Shown piece by piece: positions 41,538 through 49,610 of a stretch of DNA of 49,610 nt (position 1 is the stretch's first letter; the number at the start of each line of letters is the position of its first letter). Source of the DNA: an uncultured Geobacteraceae bacterium (GTDB lineage: Bacteria > Desulfobacterota > Desulfuromonadia > Geobacterales > CAIOGM01); assembly GCA_903902345.1 (NCBI GenBank), contig CAIUUR010000337.1, positions 1-49,610 on the forward strand, read 5' to 3'. The notes under the pieces were generated by a model, which had not been told where the DNA came from, did no database searches, and was given only the letters and a program-made list of their open reading frames with translations. The position numbers were made by a program, and so were the translations under genes.

Positions 41538-42785
41538 CTACGCAAAACAGAATCTCTTGGCAAACCTCTTGGCTGTCCAGTACATGGTCCCCAATGCAGG
41601 TTTAAACAATTCGTAGCGGTTTTTCAACCGAACAAACTCATCATGCTTTTGGCTTGAGAAGTCCGACCTCTTGTGCATGGTGATGCCGTCAATGATGCGA
41701 TCAAGGTGATTGCCGTACCTGAGGGCGTCAATACTGAGTACGGCTTCCTTGGCTGAAGATGAAATTCGCTTCAAAAACAGATCATCGGACAGCATTTTTT
41801 CGACTTCCTTGGCATTTGAGGCATCATCATTGAGCGGTAGGTAATCCCTGTCTTCTCTCAGTATGCCACTATACTTTCCACGCACGGCAATTTGCACGGT
41901 CTCCGACAACGCAGCTTCGATATTTCTCGGTGATAGCGCCGTCATCATATGTATGCCATCTTCATCGGGAAAACAATTTCGTTCAACTTCCTCAAAGGGA
42001 GCATTTTTATGATCCCGCACGTATTCATTCACCTTTCTTCTTATTTCACCATACGGATCAAATAAGCTGCTTCCGCTATTTGCCGTGAGACAGCTCCTGG
42101 AATTGCCGATGAATTGATTCCATTTTTCACCCGGTATGAAATCTTCCATGCGTGTCGAAATATCCATAATCAATTTGGTATCGCCCACTCCCTCTTTAAA
42201 CAGATCACCGATGATCCCCTTGACAACTCCGATCCTTCCAAAATTCGGCGGCAAGCGCTTGGATCTATAGCAAACATCTATTTTTCTGGAACCAAAGGGA
42301 GCGGGAGCACTCCAATACTCAATCCACCTGTCTGAAACGTACCCGGTGTATCCCAGTCTTATTTTCCCTCTTTTTCCGTAGTTCGGATAAAGAAGATCCC
42401 GATAACCATCTATCACCGTCACCAGTTCGTCGATTTTCCATCCAGTGAGCCACTCATCCAGAATCGCGCCACAATCATAATCATCTTGGGGGAGTGCGAT
42501 TTTATACGCCGGACTCTGTTCCACAAAAGAGTACTCTTTTTTCATCTGCTTCAATAGTTTCGGAAATCTTCTGACCCCCAGGAAGGTGGGGCCCAAGACT
42601 ATCCCATCGTAATCCATATCCTTTAAAAAAGCCGGGAAGGAAAGTTCCACGTCATGGACGATATAGGTATGTTCCGGTCTTTGTTCAAAAAGAGAGAGTT
42701 CCAGTTCCCGAACGGAACTTCTCCACTGCAGGGGATCACCCATTCTATGTAATATCAAAATACGGAGAGGGCAAGTAGTATTCAT
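41538..42785 (-). CDS. Glycosyltransferase-like protein, paralogue A (415 aa)
   Basis: Probable GT-B-like enzyme of a family I cannot name exactly. Conserved with its upstream neighbour: ALPQDDYDCGAILDEWL, CYRSKRLPPNFGRIG, SCLTANSGSSLFDPYGEIRRKV and HKNAPFEEVERNCFPDEDG, and a glycosyltransferase-type end block (ALSPRNIEAALSETVQIAVRGKYSGIL...YLPL..DASNAKEV). The block resembles the C-terminal sugar-nucleotide half of GT1/CgeB-like proteins. It overlaps the neighbour by four bases (ATGA). Codon use is AT-richer than flanking genes, suggesting acquisition by transfer. Confidence 0.65.
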   Translation of the reverse strand: MNTTCPLRILILHRMGDPLQWRSSVRELELSLFEQRPEHTYIVHDVELSFPAFLKDMDYDGIVLGPTFLGVRRFPKLLKQMKKEYSFVEQSPAYKIALPQDDYDCGAILDEWLTGWKIDELVTVIDGYRDLLYPNYGKRGKIRLGYTGYVSDRWIEYWSAPAPFGSRKIDVCYRSKRLPPNFGRIGVVKGIIGDLFKEGVGDTKLIMDISTRMEDFIPGEKWNQFIGNSRSCLTANSGSSLFDPYGEIRRKVNEYVRDHKNAPFEEVERNCFPDEDGIHMMTALSPRNIEAALSETVQIAVRGKYSGILREDRDYLPLNDDASNAKEVEKMLSDDLFLKRISSSAKEAVLSIDALRYGNHLDRIIDGITMHKRSDFSSQKHDEFVRLKNRYELFKPALGTMYWTAKRFAKRFCFA

Positions 42786-44077
42786 TTCAACGTTACAACC
42801 AATTTTTTAAATGGGTCGAAGAGATTCAGTTTCTTCAGCAAGCGAACCATGGGAACCCAGATGGTATTCATATAAACTGACCGAAGCGCAAATACTAACC
42901 TATGCACGTGTAAGGATCGCAAAAATTTACGTTCCGCTCTCCCCGCCATACCACATTCCAAGACTATATTTGTATCAAGGTTCAGCAGATCGGCAATCAG
43001 TGAATTGACAAAATTTTCATAGGTATACTTGCCGTTCATGCAAATATCCGTGAACGCATTGGCGGCTATCTCCTCACATTTCACCTTATCTTTCAACATT
43101 TCAACAACTTCAGCTAAATTTGAATAGTCTTTTTTGAGTTCTATATAGTGAACACCCGGCTTAAACACGTTATTATATTCACCTTCTATCAGCACCTGAC
43201 AGGTCCTGGTTGCACATGCCTCAAAATGTCGTGGAGACAGGGCAAAGAGTGAAATATTCCCATCCATTCCCGGAAAAAATTTTTCTTCGACCTCGGCAAA
43301 ATCCGCATTTTTGTGTTGAGCGACGTAACTGTCAACTTTCGCCCTGAGGGAACCGTCCGGATCGTGTAAACTGGCCCCCCCCTCGCATCCCAGGACGACC
43401 CTGCAATCGGCCAGGAACCGAAACCACGACTCTCCAAGAAAAGCATCGTCTTCTTCGTTGGATAAATCGATCTTAAGTTCCGTACTGCCGACGAAAGTCT
43501 TGAAGATATCCGTTACCTGCCATTTCTTTAAGGCGTGCCTTCCCAGCCAAAAGGGATACTTTCGCGCCCGGTAACCTAAATCAAGGGGTCTTTCACGGTG
43601 AGGCTTAATGAATTTAGCAGATTGTGTCACCATGTCAGGATCGAAGTAACCCGTCAGCACTCTCCTGAGAAGAACAGTACCGGTGGAACTTTCGGGATAC
43701 ACCGTTTCCCAATCCTCTTCACGACAACAGGTGTAGAGGATATCAACCTTGAAGTCACGAATAAATCCACATATCAGGTCTGAATGAAAATACTCATCTT
43801 GTGGCATGGCAACGGCGAACCGCGCTCTACCTCTGATACAGCTGAATGGTCCGGTTCTTTCGTGGAATTTATCCCTGCCACCCCATTTATTGCTGAGAAA
43901 AGAGTAGTGATAGAATATCAGATCAAAGGTGCAGGCATGAATTGTTGCAGGAATCTTCAGCTTGGAGTTTATGGGGAAGACACTCCCCGGGAGATACTTT
44001 TGCAACGCCTGTAAACTATTCTCAATTGTCGTACGCCCCTTTCCCGCCGGCAACGTATAAACCAACAATGTCTTCAT
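42782..44077 (-). CDS. Glycosyltransferase-like protein, paralogue B (431 aa)
   Basis: Tandem paralogue of the next gene downstream: AMPQDEYFHSDLICGFI, GYRARKYPFWLGRHALKKW, VVLGCEGGASLHDPDGSLRA, HKNADFAEVEEKFFPGMDG and ALSPRHFEACATRTCQVLIE align with the same blocks there. The first 80 residues (MKTLLVYTLPAGKG...) and last 70 differ, which fits different acceptor sugars. Base composition is AT-rich. It probably works in building the repeat unit of the same glycan. Ribosome-binding site before ATG 44077 is weak. Confidence 0.65.
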   Translation of the reverse strand: MKTLLVYTLPAGKGRTTIENSLQALQKYLPGSVFPINSKLKIPATIHACTFDLIFYHYSFLSNKWGGRDKFHERTGPFSCIRGRARFAVAMPQDEYFHSDLICGFIRDFKVDILYTCCREEDWETVYPESSTGTVLLRRVLTGYFDPDMVTQSAKFIKPHRERPLDLGYRARKYPFWLGRHALKKWQVTDIFKTFVGSTELKIDLSNEEDDAFLGESWFRFLADCRVVLGCEGGASLHDPDGSLRAKVDSYVAQHKNADFAEVEEKFFPGMDGNISLFALSPRHFEACATRTCQVLIEGEYNNVFKPGVHYIELKKDYSNLAEVVEMLKDKVKCEEIAANAFTDICMNGKYTYENFVNSLIADLLNLDTNIVLECGMAGRAERKFLRSLHVHRLVFALRSVYMNTIWVPMVRLLKKLNLFDPFKKLVVTLK

Positions 44078-44123
44078 GTCAGGCGGTCCCTATCTTGAAA
44101 ACAACCGTCAGCGGCGGACACGG

Positions 44124-45020
44124 TCAGAGATTCAATCTGTTTTTCACGGTATGGATGACGATTTTTATACCGTCGTCAAAAGATACCGTAGGAACATGAG
44201 ATATGAGTTCGAACTGCTTCACTAAACAGGGGGTTTTATCCAAGGTCATTTTATTCGGCAGAGCGGTTTCCGTAACCAGATCCGCGTAGTTTAATCCCAG
44301 CAGATAGCACATTTTAGACGCGACGTCCTTCATGGAAAAGACTTCCGGGTGTCCTATATTTATAATTTCGTTCGCAGGGATCCGTAGTGATTTTTCTATG
44401 CAGATTACGGCGTCACTCATATGCATCCAGGATCTTCTGGCGCCGGTATGTACTGTTATCTTCTCCCTCTTAACCAGATTTTCGGCAAATCGTATCATTG
44501 CCGATCTGTTTTCTCCGAATGTTTCATTCTCATCATAAAACATAAAGGGACGCAGTATTACATATCTCAAGTTTGATTCGTATTGTACCAGCTTTTCTCC
44601 CAGGTATTTAGTCAGACCATACCGATTATTAGGTTCACAAACCAACGTTTCTGATAATTCGGCAGGATCTGAGATATTTCCGTAGACCTCTGATGTGCTG
44701 AAATATATCAACTTGCTCTCAAACTGTACACAGAGCTGGATTATATTATTGAGTCCGCAAAGATTGGTGTCCACCGTTATATGCGGAGATTTTTCACAGG
44801 TCACCCTGCTGACCATGGCTGCCATATGTATGACTACTTCAGGCCTGAACGTATCAAATACGCCAACCAAATCGCCAACCCTTGAAATATCGGCCAGAAC
44901 ATAATCATCGGCATAGTGTTGTTTGATATCAACCCGCATTACCGTATGTCCTGACAATTTCAAATGCGGAATCAATCTGAAACCTATATTGCCTTCACTA
45001 CCTGTTACGAGAACTCTCAT
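44124..45020 (-). CDS. NAD-dependent epimerase/dehydratase (extended SDR, 298 aa)
   Basis: Extended short-chain dehydrogenase acting on nucleotide sugars. The N-terminal NAD site is GSEGNIG (GxxGxxG), the catalytic Tyr and Lys are in YGLTK, and STSEVYG supplies the upstream Ser/Thr. The substrate (4-epimerase, 4,6-dehydratase or reductase) cannot be read from the sequence. The ATG at 45020 follows AAGGAGGT at 11 bases. It lies between the WbpI-like gene and the glycosyltransferase pair in an AT-richer section. Confidence 0.85.
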   Translation of the reverse strand: MRVLVTGSEGNIGFRLIPHLKLSGHTVMRVDIKQHYADDYVLADISRVGDLVGVFDTFRPEVVIHMAAMVSRVTCEKSPHITVDTNLCGLNNIIQLCVQFESKLIYFSTSEVYGNISDPAELSETLVCEPNNRYGLTKYLGEKLVQYESNLRYVILRPFMFYDENETFGENRSAMIRFAENLVKREKITVHTGARRSWMHMSDAVICIEKSLRIPANEIINIGHPEVFSMKDVASKMCYLLGLNYADLVTETALPNKMTLDKTPCLVKQFELISHVPTVSFDDGIKIVIHTVKNRLNL

Positions 45021-45056
45021 CGTTATCTATCTACCTCCTTGTAGCAAAGCACGCCA

Positions 45057-46196
45057 TTAAAACATCAATAACTGCTTGATTATGTTAGCAGCCGCCGCGC
45101 CATTACCATAAAGATCGGACCGAAATGCCGGTTCCATTGTCAACAGAGTACGGTATGCAGCCAGAATATCGAAAGTTGCCGCACCGGCAAGAATGGTCGT
45201 CCCCGTATCAAGCAGTTCAACCCACTCGGTTTCATCCCTCAAGGTAACGCACGGCTTTTTAAAAAAATACGCCTCTTTCTGCAAACCGCCACTATCCGTG
45301 AGGACAATTCTCGTATGTTTGAGCAACTCCACCATGTCGAAATATCCGACGGGCTCAATGAGCGCCAGGGAGGGATACAGGGCGAATTGAGCAAGGCCTC
45401 CGGAAGAGTTAAGTATTTTCAAGGTGCGAGGATGAAGGGGAAGAACGACCTTCATTTCATTACTGATCTCCCGGAGGGCCTGAAAGATTTGAGTCAGTCT
45501 GAGCGGATCATCGGTATTTTCGGCGCGGTGGATCGTGCAGAGCGCGAAATCACCGCAACCAAGCTGCAACCTCCGGATAACATCACTTTTTTCCCCGGAA
45601 ATGGCGCCATAGTGCAGCGCCGCGTCCAGCATTACATCACCGGTATTGACAACCACCGGTTTTCGGCTTCCGGGTAAGGTAGTAACGGCGTTGGCGTATC
45701 CTTCGTGTTCAAGATTCAGTACTGCTGTTGCCGTGGGGCAGCAGAGGATATCACTGATCCGGTCGGTCAATACCCTGTTTATCTCTTCAGGCGTCTGCAG
45801 AGTAAAGCTACGCAACCCCGCCTCCACATGCAGCACGTTAATACCGAGTTTCTTTGCCGCCAGGGCGCCTGCCAGCGTTGAATTGGTATCACCATACACG
45901 ATGACGAAATCAGGCCGCTCTTCCTGCAACACCGTCTCAATCTTTTCCAGCATTCTCCCGGTCATTGCCCCATGGCTCAGAGAGTTAATATCAAGAAAAT
46001 AGTCCGGTTTCGGGAGCTCCATCTCCGAGAAAAAAACGTCCGACATGGCGGCATGAAAGTGCTGACCGGTGTGCAGCATAACTTCGGTGATCAGTGAGTC
46101 ATCGTTGGCGGAGGCATTATGCCGGGCAATGGCGCGACTTACTGTCGCCGCCTTGATAAACTGGGGCCGCGCCCCGACAACCGTGACGATTTTCAA
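45057..46196 (-). CDS. wbpI: UDP-N-acetylhexosamine 2-epimerase, WbpI-like (379 aa)
   Basis: Non-hydrolysing UDP-sugar 2-epimerase (WecB fold). Motifs: MKIVTVVGARPQFIKAATVS, HTGQHF, the VYGDTNSTLAGALAA block, HVEAGLRSF, TIHRAENTDD and the TDSGGLQKEA loop with KPCVTLRDETEWVEL. Compared with WecB, the spacing and PVGYFDMVELL block resemble WbpI of Pseudomonas aeruginosa, which epimerises UDP-GlcNAc(3NAc)A to the ManNAc(3NAc)A form. Since the WbpB, WbpD and WbpE homologues are directly upstream, WbpI is the better call. Its start overlaps the aminotransferase stop by four bases. Confidence 0.82.
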   Translation of the reverse strand: MKIVTVVGARPQFIKAATVSRAIARHNASANDDSLITEVMLHTGQHFHAAMSDVFFSEMELPKPDYFLDINSLSHGAMTGRMLEKIETVLQEERPDFVIVYGDTNSTLAGALAAKKLGINVLHVEAGLRSFTLQTPEEINRVLTDRISDILCCPTATAVLNLEHEGYANAVTTLPGSRKPVVVNTGDVMLDAALHYGAISGEKSDVIRRLQLGCGDFALCTIHRAENTDDPLRLTQIFQALREISNEMKVVLPLHPRTLKILNSSGGLAQFALYPSLALIEPVGYFDMVELLKHTRIVLTDSGGLQKEAYFFKKPCVTLRDETEWVELLDTGTTILAGAATFDILAAYRTLLTMEPAFRSDLYGNGAAAANIIKQLLMF

Positions 46197-47755
46197 AGAG
46201 TTGCTCTTCGTACGGAATCGGCGATAAAAACTATCCGTTCATCCGTCAGATAGGGGTGCATGGGGAGACTGATGACCTTCCTTGCGGCGTCTTCCGCCAC
46301 GGGAAAGCTCCGTTCACCGGATACACATCCCGAAAAAACCGGTTGCAGATGGAGCGGAACAGGATAATGCACCGCGGTGGGAATACCTTTGTCCATGAGC
46401 TCTTTTTGGACACTCTCCCGGTTATCCACCTGAAGCGTGTATTGGGCATAGACCGACGAATTATACGGTTCAACATACGGAAGGATGATCGTTGACCGAT
46501 TATCGCCGGTTGAGGAGCCCCCCAGGAGTTCGGAGTAGCGAGCCGCGATGCGCCGGCGGGCTTTAACTTCATCGTCAAAGAGCTCCAGTTTGGCAAGCAG
46601 TACGGCCGCCTGAAGCGTATCAAGACGGCCGTTAATTCCAAGCCGCGGATGCTGGTAACGCTTCTCCTGGCCATGTACACGGATTTCTCGCATCGTCTTG
46701 GCAAGGGAATCATCATTGGTAAAGAGCGCCCCCCCATCACCATAGCACCCCAGCGGCTTACTGGGAAAAAAACTGGTGGAGCCGACCGTGGAAAGAGCGC
46801 AGGAGCGTCGTCCCTTATGGGTGGCGCCGAAAGATTGTGCGCCATCTTCGATAACCGGCAGCTTATGCTTTGCGGCAATGGCCACGATTGCGTCAAAATC
46901 GGCGCACTGACCGTAAAGGCTGACCGGCATGACGGCCTTCGTCCGGAGAGTAATGGCGGCCTCAAGCTGCCGGGGATCAAGAGTATAGGTGCGAGGATCG
47001 ATATCCACAAATACCGGTATCGCTCCGGTCAGGGCGATCATCTCAGCCGTGGCGATAAAGGTAAAGGGGGACGTGATAACTTCATCACCCGGTCCGACCC
47101 CCAGAGCCATGAGGGCGATGAGAAGCGAGTCGGTTCCGCTGCTCACCGTTATACAGTGTGTAACTCCGGCGTAATCCGCGAGTTTCTCTTCCAGTTCCGT
47201 GACTTCCGGACCCATGATGTACTGTCCGTGATGCAGTACCCGGTGAACATTTTTTTCCAGGGCGGGACGAATGCGCTGCTGCTGGCTTTGCAAATCCATG
47301 AAGTCGAACTTTTTCGGTTTTAGCGGCGCTTTCAGATAGTCGGCGGGAGTAACGGTCAGCTGGGGATACTGCCGGCGCAGCAAGCTGTCACGAGTGAGAA
47401 TCTTGATGGAGCCCGGCGCAAAGCGATCCAAGGCGCGGATCAGTTGTTCCTGTTCAGGATCTTCGTTGTCAAAGAGTCCACCCTCTCCAGCCAGGGAAGC
47501 AAGCCACTCTTTATCCTCACAAAAGGCCCTCAGCAGGAGCCGGGACCGTTTCAGCAGGATCTTGATTGACTCCGGAATGGAACGCGACAATTCCTTGGCA
47601 AGGAGATACTCCAGCGTCTGAACCGATCCGGTGTACAGCCAGATACGGAAGCCGGCATTATGACATCTGTCAAGCGCATCAGCCGCATCTTGCACAAGCG
47701 GTCCGGGATGAGCCAGCAGATCAACGACAATATCTACATCCAGCAAAAGATCCAT
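46193..47755 (-). CDS. PIN nuclease domain fused to WbpE-like sugar aminotransferase (520 aa)
   Basis: Residues about 1-147 form a PIN-type RNase domain: MDLLLDVDIVVDLL with Asp6, Glu49 (TGSVQTLEYLL), Asp96/Asp99 (LFDNEDPEQEQLI) and Asp123 (KILTRDSLL), with a TPADYL ending. From about 149 the chain is a DegT/DnrJ/EryC1 PLP aminotransferase very like WbpE: FMDLQSQQQRIRPALEK, VSSGTDSLLIALMALGVGPG, EDGAQSFGA with Asp304/Gln307, and the PLP lysine Lys333 in FFPSKPLGCYGDGG. A WbpE normally begins at the MDL block, so this is a real gain of about 150 residues. The ATG at 47755 lies 9 bases after the small upstream gene, whose end supplies the ribosome-binding site. No stop or frameshift separates the parts. 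Confidence 0.85.
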   Translation of the reverse strand: MDLLLDVDIVVDLLAHPGPLVQDAADALDRCHNAGFRIWLYTGSVQTLEYLLAKELSRSIPESIKILLKRSRLLLRAFCEDKEWLASLAGEGGLFDNEDPEQEQLIRALDRFAPGSIKILTRDSLLRRQYPQLTVTPADYLKAPLKPKKFDFMDLQSQQQRIRPALEKNVHRVLHHGQYIMGPEVTELEEKLADYAGVTHCITVSSGTDSLLIALMALGVGPGDEVITSPFTFIATAEMIALTGAIPVFVDIDPRTYTLDPRQLEAAITLRTKAVMPVSLYGQCADFDAIVAIAAKHKLPVIEDGAQSFGATHKGRRSCALSTVGSTSFFPSKPLGCYGDGGALFTNDDSLAKTMREIRVHGQEKRYQHPRLGINGRLDTLQAAVLLAKLELFDDEVKARRRIAARYSELLGGSSTGDNRSTIILPYVEPYNSSVYAQYTLQVDNRESVQKELMDKGIPTAVHYPVPLHLQPVFSGCVSGERSFPVAEDAARKVISLPMHPYLTDERIVFIADSVRRATL

Positions 47756-47764
47756 ATCTAGTGG

Positions 47765-47953
47765 TCATCCCTCTTCTCGTCGCTTGACGGCACACAGTTC
47801 AAATGCTTCGCTACGAAGGCGCTGTTTCTGAGTCAGTTCAGGAACAGATGAATCGTCCAAAGACATTGTCCTGATCTTAACCAGTCGGTTCAGCATATTT
47901 TCCATGTAGGAGCCTGCTGAACCTTTTACCTGCTCCGATGACTCTTCAAGCAT
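47765..47953 (-). CDS. Small protein upstream of the PIN domain, antitoxin candidate (62 aa)
   Basis: Not recognised by family. It is 62 residues, charged and mainly helical: MLEESSEQVKGSAGSYMENM, then LNRLVKIRTMSLDDSSVPEL and a basic Arg-rich end. The ATG at 47953 lies four bases after the wbpD stop, with GTGAGG as ribosome-binding site inside the wbpD end; its own end carries the site for the PIN-aminotransferase gene. Size and place just before a PIN domain are those of an antitoxin, but no DNA-binding motif is evident. Confidence 0.55.
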   Translation of the reverse strand: MLEESSEQVKGSAGSYMENMLNRLVKIRTMSLDDSSVPELTQKQRLRSEAFELCAVKRREEG

Positions 47954-47957
47954 TGTT

Positions 47958-48644
47958 TCACCTCACTTTCAACTGGTCATAACACAGTTTGCCCAGCGCC
48001 ATTTCCGGAGGTAAGGGGGCGTCCTCATCCAAATCCAGGCAGTGGACGGCAAGGCATGGAGAGGAGGAACCGGCGACCGATACCCCTTCGGAAGTCACGA
48101 ACTGATACCGCAAACCACTCTCGGGACAGGTCATAATCCCCTCTGCATCAGGATTTTTCAGGAGATGTCCGTGTCGGCTCATCCATCCCTTCCGACGCGC
48201 CGGTACTCCAACCATCAGAGCGTAGTCAGGAACATTCCCGGCCACCACCGCACCAGCGGCAACAAAGGCATAACGACCGATGGTGACGCCGCAGACCACC
48301 GTCGCATTTGCGCCGATAGTTGCCCCCCTCCGGAGCAAGGTACTTTCATAGAGCGCCCTGCGGAGCACCTGTGAACGCGGATTGGTAACATTCGTCAACA
48401 CACAGGAGGGACCGAGAAAGACATCATCCTCGACAATCGTTCCTTCGTAGATGGAGACATTATTTTGAACCTTGACGTTGGAACCGATGACGACTCCGGG
48501 CGATACCAGACAATTCTGGCCGAAATTACAGTTTTCACCGATGGTGGCGCCACCCATGATGTGTGAAAAATGCCAGATTTTAGTTCCGACGCCGATGGTC
48601 GCTCCGGCATCAATGTAACACGACTCGTGGGCGAAATAGTCCAT
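47958..48644 (-). CDS. wbpD: Sugar N-acetyltransferase, WbpD-like left-handed beta-helix (228 aa)
   Basis: Acetyl-CoA-dependent acyltransferase with hexapeptide repeats ([28 protein letters not shown]...). The segments [62 protein letters not shown] and [12 protein letters not shown] follow WbpD closely. WbpD acetylates the 3-amino group of the UDP-amino sugar acid made by WbpB and WbpE. The C-terminal 45 residues ([12 protein letters not shown]...) extend beyond WbpD. GTG 48653, ATG 48650 and ATG 48644 are possible starts; AAGGTG six bases before 48644 and alignment favour that one. Confidence 0.9.
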   Translation of the reverse strand: MDYFAHESCYIDAGATIGVGTKIWHFSHIMGGATIGENCNFGQNCLVSPGVVIGSNVKVQNNVSIYEGTIVEDDVFLGPSCVLTNVTNPRSQVLRRALYESTLLRRGATIGANATVVCGVTIGRYAFVAAGAVVAGNVPDYALMVGVPARRKGWMSRHGHLLKNPDAEGIMTCPESGLRYQFVTSEGVSVAGSSSPCLAVHCLDLDEDAPLPPEMALGKLCYDQLKVR

Positions 48645-48649
48645 GGCCA

Positions 48650-49610
48650 TCACCTTCCCTGAAAACGCGGCGCCACGAAGGTCTGCGACCAGATGCCGTC
48701 TGCCGGCGTGACAGCACTGCTGCGCAACGTATACACCAGATTGAGGGCAGGTCGGGCGTCTTCCAGCCCGAAACCATTACCCCGCAAGATATCCCCATAG
48801 GCTATGCTATGAAGATCATTGAATCCCTCCGAGAATTCGAACTCTTCACCGTCAATTTTCAACGATCGGTAGGTGGATTCGGCCGCCGTTCCGGTTGACT
48901 CCGGGAGATCACTTCGGTCAACCGAAAGAAACCAGCGGACCCGGGCTTTTTCCAGTTCCAAATATCCCGCCATCCTCCGCGAGTCGGAAAGGTGGAGCTC
49001 GGAGTGGATTACCTGACCGAAAATCCAGATGAGCAGATCGAAAAAATGGATGCCGATGTTGGTCGCTATTCCTCCCGATTTACTGGCGTCCCCTTTCCAG
49101 GAGGTGAAATACCAATTGCCGCGCGAGGTGATGTAGTACAATTCTATAGCGACTTTTTCCCCAGGTTCATCCGTCAGAAACTTGCTTCGCAGCTTAACGG
49201 CGGAGGGGTGATGCCTGAGTTGAAGAATGGTGTGAATCCGTCTGCCTGTCTCTTTTTCCAGCGCCCCAAGAGCATCCAGATTCCAGGGATTCACTACCAG
49301 CGGTTTCTCGCAGATGGCATCGGCGCCGATACGTAACGCAAAGCGGATATGGGCGTCATGGAGATAATTGGGCGAACAGATGCTGACAAAATGTATCTGT
49401 TTGTCGTTTCCCATGCGGCGCAACTTTTCCGCATGTCGGTCAAAACGTTCGAATTCCGTGAAAAATTGTACATCGTAGTTGTAACTGTCCAGGATGCCGA
49501 CTGAGTCTGATCGGTCAAGCGCGGCGACAAGAGTGTTGCCGGTTTCCCTGATGGCTTTCAGGTGTCGAGGAGCGATGTAGCCGGCGGCTCCGATAAGAGC
49601 AAAGTTATTA
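48650..49610 (-). CDS. wbpB: Nucleotide-sugar 3-dehydrogenase, WbpB-like (Gfo/Idh/MocA; 5' end cut by window)
   Basis: NAD-dependent oxidoreductase of the Gfo/Idh/MocA fold. The visible part begins [20 protein letters not shown], with the dinucleotide site GAAGYIA; only the first one to three residues lie beyond the window end. The CEKPLVVNP motif (Lys of EKP is catalytic in the family) and [16 protein letters not shown] near the end match WbpB, which oxidises UDP-GlcNAcA to the 3-keto form, the substrate for WbpE. It leads the wbpB-wbpD-(62 aa)-PIN/wbpE-wbpI run, and its TGA at 48650 overlaps the wbpD start region. Confidence 0.9.
   Translation of the reverse strand, partial: NNFALIGAAGYIAPRHLKAIRETGNTLVAALDRSDSVGILDSYNYDVQFFTEFERFDRHAEKLRRMGNDKQIHFVSICSPNYLHDAHIRFALRIGADAICEKPLVVNPWNLDALGALEKETGRRIHTILQLRHHPSAVKLRSKFLTDEPGEKVAIELYYITSRGNWYFTSWKGDASKSGGIATNIGIHFFDLLIWIFGQVIHSELHLSDSRRMAGYLELEKARVRWFLSVDRSDLPESTGTAAESTYRSLKIDGEEFEFSEGFNDLHSIAYGDILRGNGFGLEDARPALNLVYTLRSSAVTPADGIWSQTFVAPRFQGR

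Noticed and set aside
1-49610. tRNA, rRNA, CRISPR arrays or complete insertion sequences
   Set aside because: I found no T-loop plus acceptor combinations, rRNA cores, regular spacer-repeat arrays or transposase-like proteins in either strand.

Overview
The window reads as a chromosomal segment of a GC-rich Gram-negative bacterium, most likely of the Geobacterales/Desulfuromonadales (inference). The support is response regulators of a Geobacter-like REC/HD-GYP type, caa3-type cytochrome oxidase genes, a PEP-CTERM protein, LpxH and O-antigen type sugar genes, and short intergenic repeats of a kind I recall from that group. Most genes lie on the minus strand. I found no rRNA, tRNA, CRISPR array, complete insertion sequence or prophage.

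Layout. 1-4089 (minus): the 5' part of leuS and a cheA-cheW-cheW chemotaxis set. 4440-6104 (plus): a REC-REC-HD-GYP regulator. 6101-14542 (minus): an oxidase operon running SCO, CoxA, CoxC, CoxD, CoxB (with fused cytochrome c), CtaB, followed by a lipoprotein, an Nramp metal transporter and an unusual membrane protein with a topoisomerase-type zinc ribbon. 14700-18192 (plus): NADH pyrophosphatase, DUF4149 and DUF2156 proteins and a second HD-GYP regulator. 18210-23429 (minus): a deleted chemoreceptor remnant, STAS and SIMPL proteins, copper ATPase, AI-2E-type permease and a UPF0158 protein. 23492-24247 (plus): an LpxH-like phosphatase behind a promoter that suggests a leaderless mRNA. 24205-29536 (minus): YkgJ-like protein, penicillin-binding protein, a YtxH/DUF948 envelope cluster and sucCD. 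29832-33774: a small membrane protein, polA, and a FadR-family regulator with a clear candidate operator on its own promoter.

33780-37175 is an unstable accessory stretch. It holds a TPR membrane protein whose stop codon lies in a palindromic repeat, an orphan ribbon-helix-helix protein, a 599-bp segment bounded by perfect 25-bp inverted repeats that carries broken pieces of a second TPR gene, and a PEP-CTERM protein. 37425-40300 encodes a histidine kinase and an NtrC-type regulator with a degenerate GAFTGA loop.

40377-49610 (minus) is a surface-polysaccharide locus. Four genes match WbpB, WbpD, WbpE and WbpI, which together make UDP-2,3-diacetamido-2,3-dideoxy sugar acids. They are followed by an epimerase/dehydratase, two paralogous glycosyltransferase-like proteins and a GT4 glycosyltransferase. 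The most striking item is the WbpE homologue: its N-terminal 150 residues form a PIN-type nuclease domain with intact acidic residues, and a 62-residue protein is translationally coupled just upstream. This looks like a toxin-antitoxin pair built into a nucleotide-sugar operon.
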